From Arthrobacter methylotrophus (GTDB lineage: Bacteria > Actinomycetota > Actinomycetes > Actinomycetales > Micrococcaceae), in assembly GCF_039539965.1 (NCBI RefSeq), contig NZ_BAABED010000001.1, positions 2,480,001-2,544,000 of the forward strand: a stretch of 64,000 nucleotides of DNA, given 5' to 3'. The first letter of the stretch is position 1. Each line of letters begins with the position of its first letter. The notes under the pieces are model-generated. The model saw nothing but the letters and a program-made list of their open reading frames with translations. It ran no database searches and was not told the DNA's origin. Positions 1 to 7,094 of the stretch are shown here, one piece after another. The position numbers were made by a program, and so were the translations under genes.

Positions 1-41
1 CGATGTGTGGCCTTCCTTTCCGGCATTTGGAGGTCAGGTGG

Positions 42-71
42 GTGGCTCCCCACCTGGCTGTGGGGAGCCAC
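42..71 (-). terminator. Perfect 12-bp hairpin downstream of the NCS1 permease gene
   Basis: GTGGCTCCCCAC and GTGGGGAGCCAC form a perfect 12-bp stem around a 6-nt loop, seven bases past the stop of the permease gene. No T-run follows on the minus strand, so it would be an actinobacterial-style hairpin terminator or an mRNA end stabiliser. The structure is seen directly; the role is inferred from position. Confidence 0.6.
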
Positions 72-77
72 TTGGCT

Positions 78-1511
78 TTAGAGGGTCCGCCCGGCGGCGC
101 TGCGGTCCAGCATGTCGTGCCCGGAGAGGCGCTGACGGCGGTGGGTGAGGAGATAGACGCTGGTCGCGACGGCGGCTCCGACGTAGTAGGAGAGGTCACC
201 GATCTGGGGGAAAGCGGTGGCGATGGGTCCGGTGTAGATCGAAGACATCCAGAACGGGGAGGAGAGGACGACGCCGGCGGCCCAGGCAACGAAGCCCCAT
301 TCGAACTTCCGGCTCTTATCGAAAAGCTCCCGTAGTCCGCGCTCAGTGCGGCGGCCTCCGAACAAGTAGTCGCACACAAGGACCGCGACGTACGGGGCGA
401 TGCAGTAGGCGGTCAGGTTGAGAAAAGCCGTGAATCCTTCATTGAACCCGTCTTGGCCCCAGAGAGCCACAAGATAGGAAACGACGCAGATGAAGATGAC
501 TCCGGTGTGGCGCTTGACGGGTACACCCATGGTCTGGATGGAGATGGCACCGCCGTAGACGTTCAGGAAGTTCTGCGTGAAGGAGGACAGCGCGACGACG
601 CCGAGGCCGATCGGCGCCCACCCGCCCATGAGCTCCTTGAGGGCACCGATGCTGTCGGTCGCGGTGGCTGTTGATCCGAGGAGCGTGCCGAGAATGCCCA
701 TCCAGACCAGCGTGACGCCATTTCCCAGCATGGTGGCCCAGCCGGCGCCGCGGCGGTTGCCGGGCGTGTTGGGAAGGTAGCGGGAGTAGTCGGAGGCGAA
801 GGGCATCCAGGCCACGATGAAGGAGAAGAACCAGCCGAAGAAGATGATCCATCCGCCGATCCCGTCGAAGCCCTGTGCCGCCGGATTGAAGTCGTTGACG
901 ATGTGTCCGTTGACGGCGGCCACGGCGGTGATGAAGACGAAGCCGATCACCAGGACGAAGGAGAGGATGCGCTGGAGGAAGTGGATCAGGTTGTACCCGA
1001 TGACCGCTACACCGAGCTGGATGCCCATGAGGACGAGTGACGAGAGCCAGAAGGGAATGTCGGTGAGCAATGCAATGGCCTTGCCGCCGAGGATGACGGT
1101 CACTGCCGCCCAGCCGATGCCGGCGAAGACGTTCACATACGCCACGGGGAACAGGTTGCCGATGAATCCGAGCGGGCCGCGCCCCTGCATCTGCTGGGGT
1201 ACACCTAGCCGGACGCCCATCGCGGAGAGGTAGCCCATTCCGGCCGAGGCGGTCACGCCGGCAAGGACGATCGCCAAAGCGGCGGCCCAGAACGGGAGCC
1301 CGAAGTAGGTGGCGCTGAAGCCAAGGACCACGATGGGGAAGTTCATGCCGGCTGCGAACCAGAGGAAGAACTGCGAACGCGGCTTGCCGTGGCGTTCGAC
1401 GTCGGGGATGTGCTCGATGCCGTATGGCTCGATCTTGGTGAGGCTGTCGCGATATCCGCGATCTACAGCAACGCTGTCTTCGGAGACGGAACTCATAGTG
1501 TCTGGGCTCAT
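78..1511 (-). CDS. NCS1-family nucleobase/heterocycle:cation symporter (CodB-like permease)
   Basis: Cytoplasmic-membrane permease of the nucleobase:cation symporter-1 family, which imports cytosine, purines, uracil, allantoin or hydantoins. The 477-residue product begins with a short hydrophilic tail followed by GIEHIPDVERHGKP, an NCS1-style lead-in, and then hydrophobic segments consistent with about 12 helices. I chose the ATG at 1511 because AGGAC lies about six bases upstream; an ATG at 1496 and a longer frame to 1616 also exist. It is on the same strand as and downstream of the SnoaL/flavin-reductase gene, with a hairpin and a palindrome between them. A permease of this type beside a luciferase-like monooxygenase and a flavin reductase suggests it imports the N-heterocyclic substrate of the locus. 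The exact substrate cannot be read from sequence. Confidence 0.88.
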   Translation of the reverse strand: MSPDTMSSVSEDSVAVDRGYRDSLTKIEPYGIEHIPDVERHGKPRSQFFLWFAAGMNFPIVVLGFSATYFGLPFWAAALAIVLAGVTASAGMGYLSAMGVRLGVPQQMQGRGPLGFIGNLFPVAYVNVFAGIGWAAVTVILGGKAIALLTDIPFWLSSLVLMGIQLGVAVIGYNLIHFLQRILSFVLVIGFVFITAVAAVNGHIVNDFNPAAQGFDGIGGWIIFFGWFFSFIVAWMPFASDYSRYLPNTPGNRRGAGWATMLGNGVTLVWMGILGTLLGSTATATDSIGALKELMGGWAPIGLGVVALSSFTQNFLNVYGGAISIQTMGVPVKRHTGVIFICVVSYLVALWGQDGFNEGFTAFLNLTAYCIAPYVAVLVCDYLFGGRRTERGLRELFDKSRKFEWGFVAWAAGVVLSSPFWMSSIYTGPIATAFPQIGDLSYYVGAAVATSVYLLTHRRQRLSGHDMLDRSAAGRTL

Positions 1512-1531
1512 TTTTTGTCCTATGGTGGAAT

Positions 1532-1547
1532 GCGCACCTAGGTGCGC
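1532..1547. promoter_or_regulatory. Perfect 16-bp palindrome upstream of the permease gene
   Basis: GCGCACCTAGGTGCGC is a perfect palindrome ending about 20 bases before the permease start codon. It could be an operator for a dimeric repressor or fold as an 8-bp stem in the mRNA leader close to the ribosome site. Its sequence differs from the TGCATGCA-type palindromes in front of the GntR gene, so a second regulator or an RNA role is possible. Confidence 0.5.
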
Positions 1548-1560
1548 TGCTTGAGAGAGC

Positions 1561-1618
1561 AGGTTGTGTCGGTGCGGCTGGTTTCCCGTGCAAAGGCTCA
1601 TCAGCCGTGCCGACACCT
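1561..1618 (-). terminator. Intercistronic hairpin between flavin reductase and permease genes
   Basis: Bases 1561-1580 and 1602-1618 form a long imperfect stem (core GTCGG and CGGCTG pair with CAGCCG and CCGAC, with small mismatches) that overlaps the stop codon of the upstream gene. It could attenuate transcription, mark mRNA processing or lower permease expression relative to the enzyme. The pairing is seen; the function is inferred. Confidence 0.45.
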
Positions 1619-2555
1619 AGAGTTCGGCGAGATTTCCGCCGTCGTAGAAATGTCCGGCCTTGTAGACCATCGGCGCAGAATCGTCGATTTCCGCGTGCCG
1701 GACCCGGCAGATGAAGACTGTATGGGTCTTCGCTTGGAACCGCTCTTGAATTTCGGCCTCCAAAGAAGCCGCCGACCCGTTCAAAAGCGGGCTTCCCTTC
1801 GGCCCCTCGTGCCAGTCCAGGTCCGCAAACTTGTCTGCCGCCTTCGAGGCGAACACCCGCACCGTCTCGTGTTGTGCCGTTCCCAGGATGTTGATGCCGA
1901 GGTGGCTCGACGAGAACAGCGCCGGGTAGGTGCTGGAGGTTTTCTGAACACAGATCAGGACCAGGGGCGGCTCAATGGAAACTGAGCAGTATGAGTTCGC
2001 TGCCAGCCCTTTGGGGGTTTCGCCTTCCTTGGTGGTGACCACGGTGACACCGGTGATGAACTGGCGGTTGAACGCCTTCATCAAGTCTGCGTCAAGCTCC
2101 GGGAAGTCGCTGCTGTCTCCAACGTCAGGAGTGGCTATCCCGCGCAGCGGGCGAATCCCGAGGGCAGCCAGCAGCTCGCTCCCGTCCCAGGTCACGGTTT
2201 CTTTCGTGATCTTGCCATCCTTGAGGACCAGGATGTTCGAGCCCCTGGTGTGGACGGTAAGTCCTGTTGCCGGGACGCCGAGGTATTCATGGGCATGGGT
2301 GCCGGTAGACGTCCAGAAGACGGCGACCGTGCCATTTCCCTCAACGACGTTGTCGATCGTGGTGCGCAGGTCCGGAAAAGCTTCCCGCACCGCGGCAATC
2401 TCGGCTTTGAGACCCGTGATGTCGACAGTGGCGCCCGTCGCCTTGCTGGTTCGCGTGTAGCCAACCGCTACGAGACTGTCGAGGGCATCAAGGTCACCCT
2501 TGTCCCAGGCCTCGAGCCAAGCTGATGTGATGAGCGGTTCAAGAGTCTGTTGCAT
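1617..2555 (-). CDS. Two-domain protein: SnoaL-like domain fused to FMN-binding flavin reductase
   Basis: The 312-residue product has two recognisable halves. Residues about 1-135 resemble the SnoaL/ester-cyclase fold (an AWDKGDLDALDSLV segment and a HEYLGVPATG segment), a small alpha+beta barrel used by polyketide cyclases and by many uncharacterised hydrolases or isomerases. Residues about 155-312 match the flavin-reductase-like FMN-binding domain (RQFITGVTVVTT, GLAANSYCSVSIEPPLV and a C-terminal GHFYDGG), which supplies reduced flavin to two-component monooxygenases such as the luciferase-like enzyme across the locus. The start is uncertain: ATG at 2555 fits the SnoaL domain boundary, while a GTG at 2579 adds eight residues; neither has a clear ribosome site. 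Divergent from the GntR gene and probably under its control. Family assignments are from motif recall; the joint reaction is unknown. Confidence 0.82.
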   Translation of the reverse strand: MQQTLEPLITSAWLEAWDKGDLDALDSLVAVGYTRTSKATGATVDITGLKAEIAAVREAFPDLRTTIDNVVEGNGTVAVFWTSTGTHAHEYLGVPATGLTVHTRGSNILVLKDGKITKETVTWDGSELLAALGIRPLRGIATPDVGDSSDFPELDADLMKAFNRQFITGVTVVTTKEGETPKGLAANSYCSVSIEPPLVLICVQKTSSTYPALFSSSHLGINILGTAQHETVRVFASKAADKFADLDWHEGPKGSPLLNGSAASLEAEIQERFQAKTHTVFICRVRHAEIDDSAPMVYKAGHFYDGGNLAEL

Positions 2556-2658
2556 ACCAATGACGGTAAGGCAGGTCACTTGTTTGGGTCAATAGCCTTG
2601 CTGAAAGTCCTTGAAAATAGCGAAAATCCAAGGAAGTTCATAAGTGGCAACCAAAGTC

Positions 2659-2687
2659 TTGACGCACTTCATGCATGCATCATAAGC
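2659..2687 (+). promoter_or_regulatory. Candidate promoter of the GntR gene
   Basis: TTGACG (2659-2664) is followed after 16-17 bases by CATAAG/ATAAGC, a four-of-six match to a -10 box. The spacer contains the palindrome ATGCATGCAT (2671-2680). Predicted transcription would begin near 2693, giving a very short leader before the chosen ATG at 2711. Confidence 0.5.
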
Positions 2688-2702
2688 TGACTTGCATGCA
2701 AG
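2671..2702. promoter_or_regulatory. Tandem palindromic operator candidates for the GntR/FCD regulator
   Basis: Two perfect palindromes sharing the core TGCATGCA occur here: ATGCATGCAT at 2671-2680, between the promoter boxes, and CTTGCATGCAAG at 2691-2702, over the predicted transcription start. Short AT-flanked palindromes are the usual binding sites of FCD-subfamily GntR repressors. Their position between divergent catabolic genes suggests autoregulation and control of both arms. Confidence 0.55.
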
Positions 2703-2710
2703 AGGATCTG

Positions 2711-3379
2711 ATGGTCACCACGGAAACTGTCGAGCAGGAAGGCCTCCTCGAGAGGATCCGGCGACTCGTCCTGGGAGGCGAGTTCCCTCCGGGCGCGCTC
2801 CTGCCCGAGGCTTATCTCGCCCAGGAATTCGAGGTCAGCCGCACCCCTGTTCGCGAGGCCCTCAAACAGCTCCAGCAAGAAGGGCTGGTGGAAATCCGTC
2901 CGAAGGTCGGCACCTTCGTGCGGGAGCCCACCCGCCGGGAGATCGTCGAGCTCTTCCAACTCAAGGAATCCTTGGAGGGCCTGGCCGCATCGCTGCTCGC
3001 CCGGCGCGGGGACGTCTCCGAACTTTCGGTGCTCCGCCGGAACCTCCGGGACTCCGACGAGGCAGTCCTCACAAGGGACAAAGAGGCCTATGCCCGGCTC
3101 GTCCACGAATTCCATTGGACGATTGTCCGCGGCTCGGACAATTTCAAGCTTTACGAACACTATGAACGGCTCATGAACCAGCTGGCGTACCAGCGGCTTG
3201 TGGTGCGCACCGTCGAGCACCCCGGCCGGATCGCCGCGTCCACCCGCGAGCACCATGCAGTCCTCGAAATGATCGAGAACAAGGACCCCTTCGGCGCGGA
3301 ATCCGCGATGCGGAACCACGTCTACGCGACGTCCCGTGAAGCCTTGATTACCGAGCCGGCGTTGGAACGCCGGAACTAA
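2711..3379 (+). CDS. GntR family transcriptional regulator, FCD subfamily
   Basis: A 222-residue regulator with an N-terminal winged helix-turn-helix (LPEAYLAQEFEVSRTPVREAL then EGLVEIRPKVGTFV) and an all-helical FCD effector domain. The FCD metal-site pattern is visible: D and H in DKEAYARLVHEFH, then H in REHHAVLEM and H in RNHV near the C-terminus. FCD regulators usually repress catabolic genes and are released by a carboxylate or related pathway intermediate. I chose ATG 2711 because AGAGGA precedes it; ATGs at 2675 and 2696 are in frame but would put the coding region over the promoter and operators. Likely local regulator of the heterocycle-type catabolic locus. Confidence 0.88.
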   Translation: MVTTETVEQEGLLERIRRLVLGGEFPPGALLPEAYLAQEFEVSRTPVREALKQLQQEGLVEIRPKVGTFVREPTRREIVELFQLKESLEGLAASLLARRGDVSELSVLRRNLRDSDEAVLTRDKEAYARLVHEFHWTIVRGSDNFKLYEHYERLMNQLAYQRLVVRTVEHPGRIAASTREHHAVLEMIENKDPFGAESAMRNHVYATSREALITEPALERRN

Positions 3380-3403
3380 CAAACGACAACACGAGAGGAA
3401 GCC

Positions 3404-3448
3404 ATGCGCTTTTCGATTTTTCAGCCCGACCTGGCGAGGACCCAATGA
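3404..3448 (+). other. 14-codon mini-ORF with ribosome site, overlapping the next gene
   Basis: GAGAGGAA (3393-3400) precedes ATG 3404, which opens MRFSIFQPDLARTQ and stops at a TGA overlapping the next start in an ATGA arrangement. Its first residues, MRFSIF, resemble the MRFSLF start of the luciferase-like monooxygenase at 7094. It may be the scar of a deleted monooxygenase gene that kept its translation signal, or a leader peptide coupled to the following gene. The peptide is too short for a functional claim. Confidence 0.4.
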
Positions 3449-4056
3449 TGAACGACGAAGGCTTCGGTATCCGCAAGATCGTCTATTACAGCGAGGAAAT
3501 CCTGCTCGAAAACGGATCTGCCCCGGCGGTGCCTGCCGTCCGCGCGACTGCCGCCGCCGTCGTCGCCAATCCTTGGCTTGGCGGGAAGGCGAGCGATGAC
3601 CTGTCGTCGGAAGTCGTCCAGCTTGCACCGGTCCTCGCGCGGAAGCTGACGGACGTCCTGAGCGCGGAGCTAGGCGGCGTGGACGCCATCCAGGCCTTCG
3701 GCAAGGCAGCGATAGTAGGCACAGGCGGCGAAATCGAACACGGCGCGGCCCTCATCCACACTCCGTTCTTCGGCAACTTGGTCCGTGAGTATTTCGAGGG
3801 CGAATCGATCATCTGCTTCGCGGATGACAGGGCCGACGCCGGCAGCACCCTCGTCGTGCCGTTGTGGCACAAAAACGCTGCTGCAACCCGCACGCACTAC
3901 CAGACCATCACCACGCGGATCGGTGACGCGCCCGGGCCCGGCGAGATCGTCGTCGTCCTTGGCGCATCCACCGGGCCGCGGCCCCATTCGCGTATCGGTG
4001 ACCGCCTCACGGACCCGGTCGTTAAAGCAGACATACTAGGAGAATTGATTTCATGA
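3445..4056 (+). CDS. Amino acid synthesis family protein (PF06684), first of a tandem pair
   Basis: A 203-residue cytosolic protein of the PF06684 'amino acid synthesis' (formerly DUF1185) family, whose biochemical role I cannot name with confidence. The family core is visible in FGKAAIVGTGGEIEHG and ALIHTPFFGN, with a following glycine- and acid-rich segment near GDAPGPGEIVVVLG. It shares RKIVYYSEEIL-type N-terminal sequence and the whole core with the next gene, so the two are paralogues, possibly a hetero-oligomer. The start overlaps the preceding mini-ORF (ATGA) and a second ATG follows at once; the 3' end overlaps the next gene by four bases. Genes of this family recur beside flavin monooxygenases and aldehyde dehydrogenases, which supports a catabolic role here. 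Confidence 0.8.
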   Translation: MMNDEGFGIRKIVYYSEEILLENGSAPAVPAVRATAAAVVANPWLGGKASDDLSSEVVQLAPVLARKLTDVLSAELGGVDAIQAFGKAAIVGTGGEIEHGAALIHTPFFGNLVREYFEGESIICFADDRADAGSTLVVPLWHKNAAATRTHYQTITTRIGDAPGPGEIVVVLGASTGPRPHSRIGDRLTDPVVKADILGELIS

Positions 4057-4607
4057 GCATCCGCAAGATCGTCACCTTCACCGAAGACGTACTCATCGAA
4101 GGCGGACGGGAGGTCGCACCCTCCGCGCGTGTCGCCGTCGTCGCAGCCATTGTCAAAAACCCGTGGGCCGGCCAGGGCTTCGTCGAGGACCTCTCCGCAG
4201 GAATCGACGCCAACGCCTCGGACATCGGCGCCCTGCTCGCCCCCCGCGTGCTCGAAGCACTCGGCGCCCCCGCCGAAGCGTACGGCAAGGCTGCCATCGT
4301 CGGCCTGAACGGTGAAATCGAACACGGCTCCGGCCTCATCCACACCCTTGCCTTCGGAAACCACTTCCGTGACGCGGCCAATGCCACCACGCTACTGCCG
4401 GCCGTGGAAAAGCGCGGGCCGGCGGGAGTCGTGTTCGACATTCCGCTCAAACACATCACGGACGCGACCATCCGCTCCCACCACCAGAGCATCGAGGTCC
4501 GCATCAATGACGCACCGCACGCCGATGAGATCGTGATCGCCCTTGCCGCCGCCGCCCAGGGACGCCCTCAGCAACGACTCGCGGCGTTCGCCACCGAATC
4601 GAAGTAG
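4053..4607 (+). CDS. Amino acid synthesis family protein (PF06684), second of a tandem pair
   Basis: A 184-residue paralogue of the preceding product. It keeps the core YGKAAIVGLNGEIEHG and LIHTLAFGN and the SHHQSIEVRINDAPHADEIV segment that parallels THYQTITTRIGDAPGPGEIV upstream. The two copies differ widely outside the core, so the duplication is old or they were acquired as a pair. The start ATG lies in an ATGA overlap with the previous gene and is preceded by AGGAG. The stop codon is directly followed by the GTG of the hydrolase gene. A hydrolytic or isomerising step on a ring-opened intermediate is possible but unproven. Confidence 0.8.
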   Translation: MSIRKIVTFTEDVLIEGGREVAPSARVAVVAAIVKNPWAGQGFVEDLSAGIDANASDIGALLAPRVLEALGAPAEAYGKAAIVGLNGEIEHGSGLIHTLAFGNHFRDAANATTLLPAVEKRGPAGVVFDIPLKHITDATIRSHHQSIEVRINDAPHADEIVIALAAAAQGRPQQRLAAFATESK

Positions 4608-5357
4608 GTGACCGCCGTCGTGACCCGCGCCCGCATAGCCCTGATCCACGGCGTCGGCCTCGATGGCTCGATGTGGGGACCCCTGCGTGAGTTCCTCGAA
4701 CCGGAATACGACGTCCAGATCCTCGAACTCCTAGGCCACGGGCGTCGGGAGAAAGCCCCCGAAGGCGTGACGCTTGCCGAGCTCGCAACGGACGTCGCGG
4801 AGCGCCTGGACCCGGGCACACATGTTGTCGGGTTCTCGCTGGGCGCCCTCGTAGCGCAGCATCTGGCCCGGTTCCGGCCAGACCTCGTTGCCTCCCTCGT
4901 TTCCGTCGGCTCGGTGTGCGCCCGGACGCCGGAAGAACACGCTGCGGTGATGATGCGTCTGGCCGCAGCGGAAGCGGACTTCCCGGCAACGGTGGAGGCG
5001 TCGATCCGCCGGTGGTACCCGGAAGGCTCTGCGGTGCCAGCGGAGTTAGTCGAGGCGACGCGGGAAGTCCTGCTTCGCAACGACCCGCAATCCTTCCTGG
5101 CCTGCTACCGCGTGTTCGCCACCGCAGACGCGGAAATCGCGCCCGAACTCCCCCGGATCACCGTTCCTTCCCATGCCGTGACCGGTGGGCTGGACCCCGG
5201 GTCGACGCCGGAGATGAGCGCCCGGCTGGCCGCGGCCATCCCCGGCTGTACTTACTCCGTCATCAGCGGGGCGCGCCACATGATGCCCGTGGAACGTCCC
5301 CAAGAACTCGCCGACACCCTCACCGCCTTCATCAAGGAGCATTCCCATGTCCACTGA
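4608..5357 (+). CDS. Alpha/beta-fold hydrolase
   Basis: A 249-residue single-domain hydrolase. The oxyanion segment HGVGLDGSMW near residue 14, the nucleophile elbow GFSLGA (Ser), the acid in GGLDPGST and the terminal His in GARHMMPVERP form a full catalytic triad. The closest functional types are carboxylesterases, lactonases and the RutD or BioH-like group. It starts with GTG directly after the preceding stop codon and overlaps the aldehyde dehydrogenase gene by 11 bases, so it is translationally coupled. In the locus it would hydrolyse an ester, amide or carbamate product of the flavin monooxygenase. The substrate is inferred from context only. Confidence 0.88.
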   Translation: MTAVVTRARIALIHGVGLDGSMWGPLREFLEPEYDVQILELLGHGRREKAPEGVTLAELATDVAERLDPGTHVVGFSLGALVAQHLARFRPDLVASLVSVGSVCARTPEEHAAVMMRLAAAEADFPATVEASIRRWYPEGSAVPAELVEATREVLLRNDPQSFLACYRVFATADAEIAPELPRITVPSHAVTGGLDPGSTPEMSARLAAAIPGCTYSVISGARHMMPVERPQELADTLTAFIKEHSHVH

Positions 5358-6834
5358 ACGCCGCTACGAGCACTTCATCAACGGGGAGTGGGTTCCGCCG
5401 TCGTCCGGGGAGTACTTTGACAGCACCAACCCGGCGACGCTGGACGTGCTCTACCGTGCCGCGCGGGGCAACGAAGCCGATGTCGAGCGGGCGGTATCTG
5501 CCGCGGCGGCCGCCTTCGAAAACCCCGCATGGCGGGACCTCAGCCAGACAAAGCGCGGGCACTTGCTCCGCCGCTTGGGCGACCTCGTAGGCGAATACGG
5601 GGACGAACTAGCCCGGATGGAAACCGAAGACAACGGCAAGCTCCTGCGGGAAATGCGCGCCCAGCTCGCCGCGATGCCCGAGTATTACTACTACTATGCC
5701 GGGCTGGCTGACAAGATACAGGGCGACACCATCCCGGGCTCCAGCAAGGCGATGCTGAACTACACCCTCCGCGAACCCCTCGGCGTCGTGGGTGCCATCA
5801 CCCCGTGGAACTCTCCCCTGACGCTGACCACCAGCAAACTCGCCCCCGCCCTTGCGAGCGGCAACACCATCGTGATCAAACCCTCCGAGTACACCTCCGC
5901 CTCCGTGTTGCGCTTGGCCGCTCTGGCCGACGAAGCCGGCTTCCCGCCCGGTGTCATCAACGTGGTCACCGGCTTCGGAGCAGAAGCCGGAGCGGCCCTG
6001 GTCGATGACCGCCGCCTGGCCAAAATCTCGTTCACAGGCAGCACCGCCACGGGCGCCCGCATTGCCTCCGCTACCGCGTCCCGCTTCATCGGCTCGACCC
6101 TCGAACTGGGCGGCAAGTCCCCGAACATTGTCTTCGCCGATGCCGACGTCGCCAATGCTTCCATGGGGGTGGTGGCCGGCATCTTCGCCGCGGCCGGCCA
6201 GACCTGCATCGCCGGCAGCCGCGTGTTCGCCCACAAGGCCGTCTACGACGAACTGCTGGAGCGGGTCGCCAACCGTGCCCGCAGCATCGTCATCGGAGAT
6301 CCGCTCCTTGACGCCACCGAGCTCGGGCCGCTCGCCTTCCAGGATCAGCGGGACAAGGTGGCCAGCTACGTCGATCTCGGCGTATCCGAAGGCGCCACCG
6401 TCCTCACCGGCGGCGCCCGGCCCAACATAGGCCTCGGCGGCTACTTCTTCGAACCCACCGTCCTCACCGACGTCGACAATTCCATGCGCGTGGTCAGGGA
6501 GGAAATCTTCGGCCCCGTCGCAGCCATCATGCCATTCGAAACCGAGGAAGAAGTGCTCCGGCTGGCAAACGACACCAGCTACGGACTGGCAGCGGGTGTC
6601 TGGACCACCAACCTGGCCAGGGCCCACCGGATGGCCAGCCGCCTGGAAGCAGGCACCATCTGGGTCAACACTTACCGCACCATGTCTCCCCAATCACCCC
6701 GGGAAGGCTTCAAGACCAGCGGAGTCGGCGTCGAACACGGCATGGAGAGCATCCGGGAATACACCAGGCTCAAGAGCGTCTGGATCAACACCGACGAATC
6801 CCCCATTGCCGACCCCTTCATCATGAGGAGCTAA
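5347..6834 (+). CDS. NAD(P)-dependent aldehyde dehydrogenase
   Basis: A full-length 495-residue aldehyde dehydrogenase superfamily enzyme. Catalytic residues are all present: Asn155 in PWNSP, Glu253 in LELGGKSPN and the nucleophile Cys287 in GQTC. FTGSTATG is the cofactor-binding glycine motif and EEIFGPV the conserved C-terminal segment. The closest feel is of betaine-aldehyde or 5-carboxymethyl-2-hydroxymuconic-semialdehyde dehydrogenase types. It overlaps the hydrolase gene and is followed two bases later by the tautomerase gene. Within the pathway it would oxidise a semialdehyde left after ring opening. Class is certain, substrate inferred. Confidence 0.93.
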   Translation: MSTERRYEHFINGEWVPPSSGEYFDSTNPATLDVLYRAARGNEADVERAVSAAAAAFENPAWRDLSQTKRGHLLRRLGDLVGEYGDELARMETEDNGKLLREMRAQLAAMPEYYYYYAGLADKIQGDTIPGSSKAMLNYTLREPLGVVGAITPWNSPLTLTTSKLAPALASGNTIVIKPSEYTSASVLRLAALADEAGFPPGVINVVTGFGAEAGAALVDDRRLAKISFTGSTATGARIASATASRFIGSTLELGGKSPNIVFADADVANASMGVVAGIFAAAGQTCIAGSRVFAHKAVYDELLERVANRARSIVIGDPLLDATELGPLAFQDQRDKVASYVDLGVSEGATVLTGGARPNIGLGGYFFEPTVLTDVDNSMRVVREEIFGPVAAIMPFETEEEVLRLANDTSYGLAAGVWTTNLARAHRMASRLEAGTIWVNTYRTMSPQSPREGFKTSGVGVEHGMESIREYTRLKSVWINTDESPIADPFIMRS

Positions 6835-6836
6835 CC

Positions 6837-7094
6837 ATGCCTCTTATCGAAGTCTCCATCGCCCGAGGCCGGAGCCCCGAGCAGCTCCGCGCGCTCATCG
6901 CTGAGCTTCACCGCGCCGCCGAACGCTCAGTGGGCGCGCTACCCGAAAACACCACTGTCATCATCCGCGAAATCGAACACGAACACTGGTCCCGCGGCAA
7001 CCAGACCATCGCCGAACGCAACGCAGTCGCCCAGGAAGCGGCACCCATCCAGCACGTGTCGGCGAACACCGCGCCAGAACAAAGGAGTCACTAA
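6837..7094 (+). CDS. 4-oxalocrotonate tautomerase family protein
   Basis: An 85-residue member of the 4-OT superfamily. After loss of the initiator Met the chain begins PLIEVSIARGRSPEQLRALI, giving the catalytic N-terminal proline of the family. The HRAAERSVGALPENTTVIIREI segment matches the second half of the beta-alpha-beta unit. The tail is about 20 residues longer than a minimal 4-OT. The last base overlaps the monooxygenase start. Tautomerases in catabolic operons interconvert enol and keto forms of ring-cleavage products, which fits a role between the monooxygenase and the aldehyde dehydrogenase. Confidence 0.85.
   Translation: MPLIEVSIARGRSPEQLRALIAELHRAAERSVGALPENTTVIIREIEHEHWSRGNQTIAERNAVAQEAAPIQHVSANTAPEQRSH

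Noticed and set aside
439..1593. Long minus-strand frame overlapping the NCS1 gene
   Set aside because: Arg/His/Pro-rich product with no motif; it is the high-GC shadow of the permease in another frame.
5608..6693. 361-codon antisense frame across the aldehyde dehydrogenase gene
   Set aside because: No ribosome site or recognisable domain, and the sense strand encodes a complete, motif-rich enzyme.
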